64,000 nt of DNA, from the NCBI GenBank assembly GCA_019218415.1, contig JAHUUL010000002.1, positions 62,001 through 126,000 of the forward strand. Direction: 5' to 3'. This DNA comes from Dermabacteraceae bacterium TAE3-ERU27 (GTDB lineage Bacteria > Actinomycetota > Actinomycetes > Actinomycetales > Dermabacteraceae). Position numbers and translations under genes: made by a program. This document shows positions 1 through 7,738 of this stretch, piece by piece. Position 1 is the stretch's first letter. The number at the start of each line of letters is the position of its first letter. The notes under the pieces were generated by a model. It saw only the letters and a program-made list of their open reading frames with translations, did no database searches and was not told the origin of the DNA.

Positions 1-1
1 C

Positions 2-1060
2 GTCATGTCTCTCGGAGTGGAACACGGCGTGGGGGCGGTATCCCGCTACGCGGTGCCCGCGCTGGTCGTGCTGTTCCTGATCATCACGGTGCGGGCGCTC
101 ACCCTGCCGGGCGCCGCGCAAGGCCTGGACGCGCTGTTCACCCCCAACTGGTCGGCGCTGCTTGACCCGACGGTGTGGATGGCGGGCTACGGCCAGATCT
201 TCTACTCGCTCGCCGTCGGCTTTGGAATCATGCTGACGCAGGCCTCCTACCTGAAGCGGCGCACCGACATCACCACCACCGCCTGGACGGTCGCTTTCGC
301 GAACTCCTGCTTCGAGGTAATGGCCGGCATCGCGGTGTTCTCCGCGCTAGGCTTCATGGCGCAGCAGAGCGGCGCGGCCGTGGGTGACGTCGTCTCCTCC
401 GGCATCGGCCTGGCCTTCATCGCCTTCCCCAAGATCATCTCCACCATGGCGGGCGGCCCGTTCTTCGGGGTGCTGTTCTTCGGTTCGCTCTTCCTGGCGG
501 GCTTCACCTCCATGTTCTCCATCATCGAGGTACCGATCTCGGCGTGCATGGACAAGTTCAAGTGGGGCAGGAAGAAGGCGGTTGTGGTCGTCGGCTCCAC
601 CGCTGCGCTGTTCTCCCTGGTGCTGCTGCCCACCACCACGGGTCTGGCCACGCTCGACATCATGGACCGCTTCATCAACGTCTTTGGCATCGTGCTGATC
701 GCCCTACTCACGCTGGTGATAGTCGGTTGGGGAGCGAAAATGTTCCCGGTGCTTTCCCGCCACCTCGATGCCCGCTCTACCATCCGCACCCGCGGCTGGT
801 GGACGGCCGCCGTCGGCGTGCTGACCCCGGCGGTTCTCGCGGTTACTTTCTTCGGCAACGTGAAAGAGCTCCTCGCCAGCCCTTACGAGGGCTACACCGG
901 GCCGCAGCTCCTAACGTACGGCTGGGTGCTGGCTGCGGTGATCTACACCGCCGCGCTGGTGTTCACGTTCGTGCCCTGGCATAAGGACACCGATTTCTCC
1001 CTGCCGGAGGAATTCTGCAACGAGGAAAACACCCCGCCGGTAGAAAACTGCGCGCACTGA
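2..1060 (+). CDS. NSS-family sodium:amino acid symporter (MetP-like), 5' truncated
   Basis: The reading frame is open at the left edge, so only about the C-terminal 352 residues are present; roughly the first five membrane helices lie outside the window. The visible part alternates hydrophobic helices with short loops and has the mid-protein NSS pattern (helix, then a 'TLPGA' turn, then 'GQIFYSLAVGFGIMLTQASY'). NSS proteins import amino acids with sodium. The gene is followed 16 nt later by a MetS-type microprotein, which points to the MetP methionine/alanine importer type described in Corynebacterium glutamicum. Substrate is inferred from that neighbour, not from residues. Confidence 0.85.
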   Translation, partial: VMSLGVEHGVGAVSRYAVPALVVLFLIITVRALTLPGAAQGLDALFTPNWSALLDPTVWMAGYGQIFYSLAVGFGIMLTQASYLKRRTDITTTAWTVAFANSCFEVMAGIAVFSALGFMAQQSGAAVGDVVSSGIGLAFIAFPKIISTMAGGPFFGVLFFGSLFLAGFTSMFSIIEVPISACMDKFKWGRKKAVVVVGSTAALFSLVLLPTTTGLATLDIMDRFINVFGIVLIALLTLVIVGWGAKMFPVLSRHLDARSTIRTRGWWTAAVGVLTPAVLAVTFFGNVKELLASPYEGYTGPQLLTYGWVLAAVIYTAALVFTFVPWHKDTDFSLPEEFCNEENTPPVENCAH

Positions 1061-1076
1061 CCTAGGAGGAAAAGAC

Positions 1077-1208
1077 ATGTCTCTATCTGCAATCGTCATG
1101 ATGGTCGTCTACCTCGGGGTAGTCGGTGGCGGCTTAGTTGCGGGTGCCGTAGTGATGGCTACGCACCCCGACGAAACCGCCGGAGAGCTCGCGGTAAACG
1201 AGAAATAA
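1077..1208 (+). CDS. MetS-like small subunit of NSS methionine/alanine importer (43 aa)
   Basis: A 43-residue protein with one hydrophobic helix (about residues 5-27, rich in V, G and A) followed by a short polar tail containing 'ATHPDETAGELAVNEK'. A strong Shine-Dalgarno (AGGAGG, 1064-1069) lies 7 nt before the ATG, and the gene follows the transporter by 16 nt, so the two are surely cotranscribed. Size, helix and position match the small subunit (MaAIMP_sms family) that C. glutamicum MetP needs for activity. It is short enough to be missed by automatic annotation. Confidence 0.85.
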   Translation: MSLSAIVMMVVYLGVVGGGLVAGAVVMATHPDETAGELAVNEK

Positions 1209-1210
1209 CC

Positions 1211-1256
1211 TTTAGCCCTGGCCGCGCCACGATAAATGCCGCGCGCCAGGGCTAAA
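1211..1256. terminator. Perfect 12-bp inverted repeat after metS
   Basis: TTTAGCCCTGGC pairs perfectly with GCCAGGGCTAAA. It starts 2 nt after the metS stop. There is no T-tract on either side, so it may act as an RNA 3' end or bidirectional hairpin rather than a classic terminator. Confidence 0.55.
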
Positions 1257-1268
1257 CAGCTGAAACAG

Positions 1269-1302
1269 GTGGGTGTGGCTCCCGTGCCGGAGTCACACCC
1301 AC
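1269..1302. terminator. Hairpin between metS and merR ends
   Basis: GTGGGTGTG pairs with CACACCCAC, extended inward by one G-T wobble and CTCC/GGAG around a 6-nt loop. It sits between convergent genes, so it probably stops transcription from both sides; the following T-rich stretch on the plus strand is weak. Confidence 0.6.
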
Positions 1303-1353
1303 CCGTCTTATATGGGGAAGAAAGTTTGTGAGGGAGTAGCGGACGGACGGAAA

Positions 1354-2145
1354 CTACTCCCAGCTCGCCTTGGCGGGATCCGTCCCGTGCGCCAGGGCAT
1401 TCGCGTTGATGGCGGCCGATAGCCACTCGCTCAGACCCGGGCGCAGGCTCTCGTAGCGGGAGGTGAAACGCTCATCGGCCAAATACATGCGTCCGAGCAG
1501 AACCTGCTTGGCATGGGTGACCTCGAACATGGCACTTAGCGCTTCCCGGTATTCCTCCGCCAAAGCCATCCCCTCTACGCTGTCGGGGGCGATACCGGAA
1601 GAAACTGCCAAGGCACAGCGCTCCTCGATACCCTTCAAGCGATCCGCAAATGCCTGCCAATCAGAGCTGCTCATTCGTGCCTGTCGTTGCTGGCTAACCT
1701 GCCAGTCATGGGTATCTCCCCATTTTTCTGCCGCCTCTTCGTCCCAGGCCGGGTTCCATTCTTGTCCCAGGATCTCGGCTCTCTCTGCCACGCTTACCGG
1801 TGTTTTGGTCATTTCTTTCTCCAATAGCTGCTCTACTGCGGTGATCTTTTTCGTCAGGGTTTCCCGCTGCGCCAACAGCAACTCAAGCTGGCTAACCAGA
1901 TGCTCTTGCGGCGAGGCGGGGCTATCGAGCAAAAGCCTGATTCTGGCAAGCGCCATGCCCGTTTCCCTGTAAACAAGTGCCCTCTGCAAGCGTTCCACGT
2001 CATGCTCGGTATAGATCCGATAACCAGCGGGGGAGCGGCGGCTCGCGGGAGCTAAACCAAGCTCGTCCCAGTGATGCAACTGGCGCACGGTCAAGCCGAG
2101 CATGGCGGCCACTTCTCCCACGCTGTATAAGGGCTTTTTCTTCAT
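1354..2145 (-). CDS. MerR-family regulator, TipA type
   Basis: A 263-residue protein: N-terminal winged-helix MerR domain (about residues 5-75, 'YSVGEVAAMLGLTVRQLHHW'), a dimerisation coiled coil (about 80-115), then an acidic, tryptophan-rich TipAS-like ligand domain ('WDEEAAEKWGDTHDW'). TipA proteins bind cyclic thiopeptides or other hydrophobic drugs and activate their own promoter. I chose the ATG at 2145 because the MerR fold starts there; an in-frame ATG 21 codons upstream would add an unrelated tail. The start follows GGAGGGC directly, so it is either leaderless or has a very close Shine-Dalgarno. Confidence 0.85.
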   Translation of the reverse strand: MKKKPLYSVGEVAAMLGLTVRQLHHWDELGLAPASRRSPAGYRIYTEHDVERLQRALVYRETGMALARIRLLLDSPASPQEHLVSQLELLLAQRETLTKKITAVEQLLEKEMTKTPVSVAERAEILGQEWNPAWDEEAAEKWGDTHDWQVSQQRQARMSSSDWQAFADRLKGIEERCALAVSSGIAPDSVEGMALAEEYREALSAMFEVTHAKQVLLGRMYLADERFTSRYESLRPGLSEWLSAAINANALAHGTDPAKASWE

Positions 2146-2152
2146 GCCCTCC

Positions 2153-2183
2153 ACTCTGAGGCCCCACGTAGTGTCAGGCTCAA
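2153..2183 (-). promoter_or_regulatory. Candidate MerR-type promoter with 19-bp spacer
   Basis: On the minus strand TTGAGC (2178-2183) and CAGAGT (2153-2158) are separated by exactly 19 bp, the long spacing that MerR activators correct by DNA distortion. An imperfect dyad (TGAGCC ... GGCCTCA) covers the spacer. The -10 ends 7 nt before the regulator's ATG. Autoregulation is inferred. Confidence 0.45.
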
Positions 2184-2230
2184 GAAAAAATACTGTGCAG
2201 TGAGTCACCTATGCGTGATTGTGTTGATAC

Positions 2231-2260
2231 TTGGGGACAAGATAAGCCTTGCCTTATTTA
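2231..2260 (+). promoter_or_regulatory. Promoter and DtxR/IdeR-like box upstream of the ferric-reductase-like gene
   Basis: TTGGGG (2231-2236) and TATTTA (2255-2260) are spaced 18 bp. Between them, 2238-2256 read on the minus strand (TAAGGCAAGGCTTATCTTG) agrees with the 19-bp DtxR consensus TWAGGTTAGSCTAACCTWA at about 14 positions. A repressor bound here would cover the spacer and -10. The box is my comparison by eye. Confidence 0.5.
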
Positions 2261-2287
2261 ATAACTAGATAGATCTGCGAGGGTACG

Positions 2288-3097
2288 GTGCTCACCGTTC
2301 TTAAATTCCTGTACGAGGAAAACCAGATTATTTTCGGTTTTGCTGCTCTGGTTCCCCTACTCTTCCTGCTCAGGAAAAACATTCGTAAACACGCCGTCTG
2401 GTACTACCTGGGGGCGACGATCCTCAGCTTCCTGTCGATCGGCATGGAAATTCACTGGGGGCTTACCGATACCTACCCGACCGAGGCCTGGTGGTGGCCC
2501 ATCAACAGCCAGATCCGGCGCGGTTCGTTCGGTTTCGTGCTGTTCACCGTCGTCATGTTCCAGGGGGTGATCAAGCCCTGGAACACCGTAACCAAGCAGC
2601 TTTACGCGATCCGCGGCGAAATCTCGATCCTGGCCTGTATCTTCTCCTTTGCCCACCTGATGGTTTATGGCCTGGGATACTTCTACGGCGGCGGTGACGA
2701 GTTCGAACTTCCCTACGAAATCCTGTTCTACACCTCCCTGGCGCTGCTGCTGATCGGCATTCCGCTGTTCATTACCTCCTTCAAGAAGATTCGTTTCTCG
2801 ATGAAGGCGGTGACCTGGCAGAAGCTGCACAAGTGGTCCTACGCGTTCTACTTCGTCCTCTTCGCGAACGTCATTTTGGTGTTCGTGCGCCGGATCCTGG
2901 TATTCGGTGAATACCTCGAGAAAGAACCCGCCTACCTGGTAGACACCTACCTTTCGCTGGTCCTCTACACCGGTATTTTCGTCGTGTACACGGTGCTGCG
3001 CATCAAGACCGACCGTAACCGTCGGGAAAAGGAAAAGCTGCGCGAAGAACGCCGCAGGGCGCACGAGAGGGGTGTGCCGCTGCACGCGGACAGCTAA
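2288..3097 (+). CDS. Ferric-reductase-like transmembrane protein
   Basis: A 269-residue membrane protein with about seven helices and a highly charged C-terminus ('RNRREKEKLREERRRAHERG'). Helices around 'FSFAHLMVYGLGYFY' and 'WQKLHKWSYAFYFVLF' resemble the heme-binding helices of the ferric reductase/MsrQ superfamily. No FAD or NADH domain is attached, so it would need a partner to receive electrons, and the usual second histidine in the 'LHKWSY' helix is not obvious. GTG start with GAGGG four bases upstream. A probable iron-repressor box at the promoter suggests expression under iron limitation. Confidence 0.65.
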   Translation: MLTVLKFLYEENQIIFGFAALVPLLFLLRKNIRKHAVWYYLGATILSFLSIGMEIHWGLTDTYPTEAWWWPINSQIRRGSFGFVLFTVVMFQGVIKPWNTVTKQLYAIRGEISILACIFSFAHLMVYGLGYFYGGGDEFELPYEILFYTSLALLLIGIPLFITSFKKIRFSMKAVTWQKLHKWSYAFYFVLFANVILVFVRRILVFGEYLEKEPAYLVDTYLSLVLYTGIFVVYTVLRIKTDRNRREKEKLREERRRAHERGVPLHADS

Positions 3098-3115
3098 CCG
3101 CGCCTCTGCGACTAA

Positions 3116-3151
3116 TGACCCGGCTAGACTCGTTAGTAACTAGCCGGGTTA
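3116..3151 (+). terminator. Intrinsic terminator
   Basis: TGACCCGGCTAG pairs with CTAGCCGGGTTA (one G-T pair) around a 12-nt loop and is followed by a short T-rich stretch. It ends the ferric-reductase-like gene. Confidence 0.75.
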
Positions 3152-3179
3152 TTCGCATCTAGAGCCTGTAAGGAACCCC

Positions 3180-4886
3180 GTGTCATCCCGCAAGAACAGC
3201 CTTAAGATCACCAGGCGCGGACTACTCGCGGGGAGCGCCCTCGCGGCTACAGTAATACCCGCCCGGGCGGCCGCCCCTTATCGCGATGTGCCACAAAACA
3301 GCATGTTCTACCGCGAAATCATGTGGGCCAGGCAGCAGGGGATATTGAAAGGCTGGTGGGACAACACTTTTCGGCCCCTAGAAAACATAACGCGCGAAGC
3401 GTTCGCCGCGATTCTTTACCGGCTAGCGGGCAGCCCTCCCTACGAAGCCCCGGAAGAAAGTCCGTTCACGGACGTTACCGACAAACGTGAGTTTTATCGG
3501 GAGATCTGCTGGAACCGGGAACAGGGCATATTCACCGGCTGGCAGGAGGACGCAACGTTCCGGCCCGACCTGCCGATAGCGCGTGACGCGGCGGTGACGG
3601 TGCTTTATCGCATAAGCAGGCGGCCCACCATCGGAGTGTGCGCTCCGGTGAGCGACGTTCCGGCTAACTACGTTTTCCGAAAGGAAATCGAATGGTCACG
3701 CTCGCGCGGTTACATGACCGGCTGGCCCGACGGACGCTACCTGCCCACCGCCCCCATTCATCGAGACGCGGCGGCGGCCCTGATCTACCGCTACGTTAAC
3801 GGCGGCATTTTCGGCAAGGACGTAACGGTAACGGGAGCGCTCGGGGTTGCCTACTGGGCCGTTGGCGGACCGCACGGAAAACTAGGCCTACCCGAGGGAA
3901 ACGCTAGCGACCTCACCTCGCCGGTGAGCGGAAACCGCGGTGCGCAACAAAAATTTGCCGGGGGATACGTGGCGTGGAGCCCCGGAACGGGAGCGCACGC
4001 CGTAGGCGGGCAGATTGCTACGCGATACGCGCAGGCGAGAGCAGCACAAGGCGAATTTGGATTTCCGACCTCTCCGGAGAACAGGGAAGGCGATAATCTC
4101 CGGCAAAGCTTTGAGGGCGGGCAGATCGTGCAACCCATTCCCTGGACACCACCGAGGGGAATGCACGGTCCCGTAAGCAAAATAGCCCCGGTGAAAGGCG
4201 GCGTTGCGATCCGACGCGGCTGGAACGGCACCAGGGTGCGCATCATCCAAAAGAAGCTGGGAATCGCACGTAGCGGAGCCAGGCAAACCTATGACTATGA
4301 AACCCAGCAAGCCGTTAAAGCGGTGCAGCGTCGGCATAAACTTCCCGTTAACGGCATAGTAGATGCCGCTACCTGGCGGCACATAGCGCCCGAATATCCG
4401 TTCGACATGGATGCCTGGCAGACCCCGATTCGGGTAACGGAACACGCCAGCAGGCAGCAGCGCATAGACGAAATGGTCAGGTTCGTACGCAGCGTTTACG
4501 GTAGTCCATACACCTGGGGCGGTGCCGGGTGGCGCGATAGCAGCGTAGCGGGATACGACTGTTCCGGGCTTTTGCTGCAGGCCATGTATTCGGCAGGACT
4601 GGATCCGCAACCGGTAAACGTTGTGGCGCACGCGGAACCCTCGTACCGCAGTTCGCAAATGTTTTATGCCGACAAGCGCCTGCTCAGCGTACCGCTAGCG
4701 CAGAAAAAACGAGGAGACTTAATCTTCTACGGAAACTCGCGCGGAACGGTGACGCATGTTGCGCTTTACCTGGGCGACGGCAAAATTGCGCACGCTGCAG
4801 AAAGAAACGTTCACGAACGCACCTACAGCAGCGTGGTATGGGGTAACCGGTACGTAAAACCCTATGTGAAAAGGCCGTTCCCGTGA
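3180..4886 (+). CDS. Secreted SLH / LGFP / PG-binding / NlpC-P60 peptidoglycan hydrolase
   Basis: A 568-residue exported cell-wall enzyme. Residues 1-32 form a twin-arginine signal (R12-R13, hydrophobic core, ARA cleavage site). Three SLH domains follow (about 34-90, 96-146, 158-208), then LGFP-type repeats (about 217-310), a peptidoglycan-binding domain (about 350-400) and a C-terminal NlpC/P60 domain (about 430-565). The likely catalytic residues are C461 (in 'YDCSGL'), H526 ('THVALYLG') and H538. NlpC/P60 enzymes cut peptide stems of peptidoglycan; SLH and LGFP modules tether proteins to the wall. GTG start with AAGGA upstream. The stop overlaps the next lipoprotein gene. Confidence 0.85.
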   Translation: MSSRKNSLKITRRGLLAGSALAATVIPARAAAPYRDVPQNSMFYREIMWARQQGILKGWWDNTFRPLENITREAFAAILYRLAGSPPYEAPEESPFTDVTDKREFYREICWNREQGIFTGWQEDATFRPDLPIARDAAVTVLYRISRRPTIGVCAPVSDVPANYVFRKEIEWSRSRGYMTGWPDGRYLPTAPIHRDAAAALIYRYVNGGIFGKDVTVTGALGVAYWAVGGPHGKLGLPEGNASDLTSPVSGNRGAQQKFAGGYVAWSPGTGAHAVGGQIATRYAQARAAQGEFGFPTSPENREGDNLRQSFEGGQIVQPIPWTPPRGMHGPVSKIAPVKGGVAIRRGWNGTRVRIIQKKLGIARSGARQTYDYETQQAVKAVQRRHKLPVNGIVDAATWRHIAPEYPFDMDAWQTPIRVTEHASRQQRIDEMVRFVRSVYGSPYTWGGAGWRDSSVAGYDCSGLLLQAMYSAGLDPQPVNVVAHAEPSYRSSQMFYADKRLLSVPLAQKKRGDLIFYGNSRGTVTHVALYLGDGKIAHAAERNVHERTYSSVVWGNRYVKPYVKRPFP

Positions 4887-5446
4887 TGCGCGGACCGGCG
4901 GTAGCAGCTGCCTGCGCCCTGTTGCTCACGGCCCTTACTTCCTGCACCCAAGCAGCCACGTTGGAGAGCGAGACAACCATGACTCAGCCACTACATCCGG
5001 TAGAAAAGGTAGACGAAAACGGTTTGCTGCCGCCGGACCCAAACGATGTATCCGGTAAGGAGGAATCGCTGGACGGTGCATTCGCAACCCCGCCGCTCAG
5101 CGAGGACGACGCGCAACCGGTAGACACGCAACTGGCGGTGGCTAACGGAAAGCGAAGCGTGACGGTATTTGCCTACCTGCAAGAGGCCGTCCCCGGCGGC
5201 GTTAGCCTGGGGCTGCACGTTACCTGTGACGGAGAGGAGGCCGTCGAGCTGTCGGATGTGCGGGTAACCGCGCGCGGTGAGGGCGGGGTCGAGGCCGGTG
5301 CCGAACTACCGACGCGGCGGCTTTCCTTCGCGGAGAGCTGGGACGGAGAGCTGACCTTACCGCTGGGGGAGGGGCCGTTCGCTCCCGGAACCATTAAGGT
5401 CGGTTTCTCCCTGGACGGCGGAGAGGTCGTTTACGCCACCGTCTAG
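4883..5446 (+). CDS. Putative lipoprotein of unknown function
   Basis: 187 residues. The N-terminus has a lipoprotein signal ending in a lipobox (LTSC), followed by an acidic, proline-rich linker (about 25-75) and a beta-rich domain of about 100 residues. The rest matches no family I recognise. The start (GTG 4883 or ATG 4886) overlaps the stop of the NlpC/P60 gene, so translation is coupled and a joint role at the cell surface is likely. Confidence 0.7.
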   Translation: MMRGPAVAAACALLLTALTSCTQAATLESETTMTQPLHPVEKVDENGLLPPDPNDVSGKEESLDGAFATPPLSEDDAQPVDTQLAVANGKRSVTVFAYLQEAVPGGVSLGLHVTCDGEEAVELSDVRVTARGEGGVEAGAELPTRRLSFAESWDGELTLPLGEGPFAPGTIKVGFSLDGGEVVYATV

Positions 5447-5576
5447 CACAGGTAAATCCTGTTCTGGCGGGGATAAGGGGAAATAGAAAAGGTTACTCTT
5501 CGGTAATAGTTTGCTGGCTTGTACCACCTTTTTGTATTGACGGACCTTTGTCCCTAAAAAGCATTTTTGCCGCACC

Positions 5577-5600
5577 TAATATCTAAGCGTTTGCCTAGAT
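5577..5600 (+). promoter_or_regulatory. Candidate -10 and operator-like inverted repeat before yagU-like gene
   Basis: TAATAT (5577-5582) is a good -10, though no clear -35 is visible at the right distance. It overlaps a 20-bp dyad (5581-5600): ATCTAAGCGT faces TTGCCTAGAT, with 7 of 10 positions symmetric (ATCTA and GC). The arrangement suggests a repressor site; the regulator is unknown. Confidence 0.4.
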
Positions 5601-5615
5601 GAAAGGAATGGCAAA

Positions 5616-6173
5616 ATGAAAAATCTGTTCGTTAAAACCGACCCCAGCAGGCGGCGTATCGGAGTGGCGCTGCTGGTAGGCGTGATAACCGGTACGATCT
5701 CCGCAATCGTAAAGTTTGGCTGGGAGGTTCCCTTCCCGCCCCGCACCCCGATGCGAGATATGACAAACCCGCCGCAGGCGCTACTGGAACTGTTCGGAAT
5801 GAGCCCCGATACCTCGCACCTGATGGTGATTTATAACGGGAACGAACGCCCCATCATGTCGTTCCTGATTCACTTCTCTTTCGCGATCGCCTTCGGCGTT
5901 ATTTACTGTGTAATCGCGGAATACTACCCGGGAATTAAGCTCTGGCAGGGCGCTGCCTTCGGCTTCCTGGTGTGGGTCGTATTCCACCTGCTGCTGATGC
6001 CCGCCATGGGGCTAGTGCCGCCGATGTGGGGCCAGCCGTTCGGCGAGCACTTCAGCGAATGCTTCGGACACATTTTCTGGATGTGGCTGATCGAACTAAC
6101 CAGGCGCGACCTGCGTAACCGCATCACCCACGAGCCTGACGCGGAAGTTCCGCTCTCTGCGGCAACCCGCTGA
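5616..6173 (+). CDS. YagU-family (DUF1440) inner-membrane protein
   Basis: 185 residues, about four membrane helices, with the YagU pattern of a first helix containing 'GVITGTISAIVKFGWE', a loop ending 'PPRTPMRDMTNPP', and later 'GFLVWVVFHLLLMPAMGLVPP'. In E. coli YagU contributes to acid resistance; the biochemical activity is unknown. Start ATG with AAAGGAA 9 nt upstream. Single gene, closed by a strong terminator. Confidence 0.75.
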   Translation: MKNLFVKTDPSRRRIGVALLVGVITGTISAIVKFGWEVPFPPRTPMRDMTNPPQALLELFGMSPDTSHLMVIYNGNERPIMSFLIHFSFAIAFGVIYCVIAEYYPGIKLWQGAAFGFLVWVVFHLLLMPAMGLVPPMWGQPFGEHFSECFGHIFWMWLIELTRRDLRNRITHEPDAEVPLSAATR

Positions 6174-6199
6174 AACCGAAGCTCGAAAAGCTAAAAATA

Positions 6200-6238
6200 G
6201 GGGCCGGTACGTGCAACACGTACCGGCCCCTCGTTTTC
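6200..6238 (+). terminator. Strong intrinsic terminator
   Basis: A perfect 14-bp stem (GGGGCCGGTACGTG / CACGTACCGGCCCC) with a 3-nt loop, followed by TCGTTTTC. It separates the convergent yagU-like and ugpA-like genes. Confidence 0.9.
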
Positions 6239-6273
6239 TCTCGCGCGGCCCTACCAGCCCGCGAGGAAAGAGA

Positions 6274-7653
6274 TCACTGCTCGATGACGGTGCCGTCCGG
6301 GATATTCTCCGGGCAGGTCGGCTTCACGGTCACGTCACCGCGCACCGTGATGTCGGCACCAAAGGTGTGCTTGCCTTCCACGGTAAGGGAGGTTGCATCC
6401 TTGATCGAGGGCACTCCCTTCGGGAAACGCTCCTCGAAATCGCCGATCAGCTTGTAGTAGTCGCTATCCAGCTTCACCAGCGGCACGGTCTCTACCTGCT
6501 TCACGAGCGCGTAATCGTCGTCCAGCACGTAGGCGTCGGAACGCACCAGCAGCAGGTCACTGGTGGCCTTCACCGGCAGGAAGCGGGCGCGCTCCACCAC
6601 AATCGCGGTAGCGCCCTCGAACACCTCGATGGCGGCGCCCATCGCGGTCTCGATCTGATACACCTTGGTGCTGGACTTATCGGACGGATCCACCGTCTTT
6701 TCGTTGCGGATCATCGGCAGGCCCAGCACGCCCCGGCGCTCCTCGAGCGTTTCCTTCAGCACCCGCAGGTTAAACCAGAGGTTGTTGGTGTGGAAGAACG
6801 GGTGGCGGTTTTCGTCGGTGAAGAACTCCATCTGATGATCGGGGGTCTGCGCCGTATCGCGCAGGATCAGACGCCCGTCGCTCTTGCGGATGGCCAGGTG
6901 GCCCCCCTTGCGGTCCGCAATGGTGCGTCGGCACAGCTCGGCGGCGTAGGGCGCGCCCGACTGCGCGAACCAGCCCGCGATCTTCGGGCTGGGAACGGTG
7001 CCGAGGTTGTCGGAGTTAGATACCGACGCGTACTCGAAACCTGCCTCCAGCAGCTTGTCGAGCAGGCCCGACGTCTCTAGCGCGGTGTAGATGTCGCCGT
7101 GTCCCGGCGGGCACCATTCAAGCTCCGGGTCGGCGGGCCATTCGACCGGCTCCAGCCCGTCCACGGTCAGCTTCGGTTCCTTGTTCTGCACGAACGACAG
7201 CGGCAGCCCGGCCACCGGCAGCTGCGGGTAGTTGCCCAGCACCTCCAGCGTGTCGGCCTCGGTGCGGAAAGAGTTCATAAAGATTAGGGGCAGGCGGGCG
7301 CCGGTCTTTTCGCGCGCCGCCAGCACCTGCTTAACGATGATGTCTAGGAAACGCATGCCGTCGCGCACCGGCAGGAGGGACTTAGCGCGGTCCATTCCCA
7401 TCGAGGTGCCGAGGCCGCCGTTCAGGTTAATCACGGCGAGCTTGCTGAAAGCCTCGCGCTGGGTTTCCTCGTCTACCTCGACCTCCGCCAGCTGCGGCGG
7501 ATCCAGGTAAGGGATGATCGTTTCTTCGGGAATCTGGCCGGTGGTGCCGGCCTCCAATTTCTCGTAGTAGTGGCTGAAGACGTCGATCGCACGGTCTGCG
7601 ACACCTGCGTCGCGCATCTTCTGCTGTGCCCTGTGGAGTGCCTCAATGCTCAT
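6274..7653 (-). CDS. UTP--glucose-1-phosphate uridylyltransferase (UDPGP family)
   Basis: 459 residues, full length for the eukaryote-like UDPGP family rather than the bacterial GalU family. Visible motifs are the nucleotide-binding loop 'LNGGLGTSMGMDRAKSLLPV' (about 73-92), 'FMNSFRTEADT', and the sugar-binding segment 'NNLWFNLRVL', followed by a C-terminal left-handed beta-helix-like tail. It makes UDP-glucose from UTP and glucose-1-phosphate for galactose metabolism and glycan synthesis; this family serves that role in bifidobacteria. Transcribed divergently from metG. Confidence 0.9.
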   Translation of the reverse strand: MSIEALHRAQQKMRDAGVADRAIDVFSHYYEKLEAGTTGQIPEETIIPYLDPPQLAEVEVDEETQREAFSKLAVINLNGGLGTSMGMDRAKSLLPVRDGMRFLDIIVKQVLAAREKTGARLPLIFMNSFRTEADTLEVLGNYPQLPVAGLPLSFVQNKEPKLTVDGLEPVEWPADPELEWCPPGHGDIYTALETSGLLDKLLEAGFEYASVSNSDNLGTVPSPKIAGWFAQSGAPYAAELCRRTIADRKGGHLAIRKSDGRLILRDTAQTPDHQMEFFTDENRHPFFHTNNLWFNLRVLKETLEERRGVLGLPMIRNEKTVDPSDKSSTKVYQIETAMGAAIEVFEGATAIVVERARFLPVKATSDLLLVRSDAYVLDDDYALVKQVETVPLVKLDSDYYKLIGDFEERFPKGVPSIKDATSLTVEGKHTFGADITVRGDVTVKPTCPENIPDGTVIEQ

Positions 7654-7659
7654 GCTTTA

Positions 7660-7665
7660 ACTCTA
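7660..7665 (-). promoter_or_regulatory. Leaderless promoter -10 (TAGAGT) of the uridylyltransferase gene
   Basis: TAGAGT on the minus strand ends exactly 6 nt before the ATG at 7653, placing the transcription start at the start codon. No Shine-Dalgarno is present. Confidence 0.65.
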
Positions 7666-7724
7666 GTCGCCGCTTGTGTGATCGCCAACGCTTAACGTCC
7701 GCCGCCTGTCGGCCACTTGCCCGG

Positions 7725-7730
7725 TAGACT
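7725..7730 (+). promoter_or_regulatory. Leaderless promoter -10 (TAGACT) of metG
   Basis: TAGACT ends 8 nt before the metG ATG, and no ribosome-binding site lies between. The mRNA is predicted to start at or within 1-2 nt of the ATG. Confidence 0.6.
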
Positions 7731-7738
7731 TAGAAACT

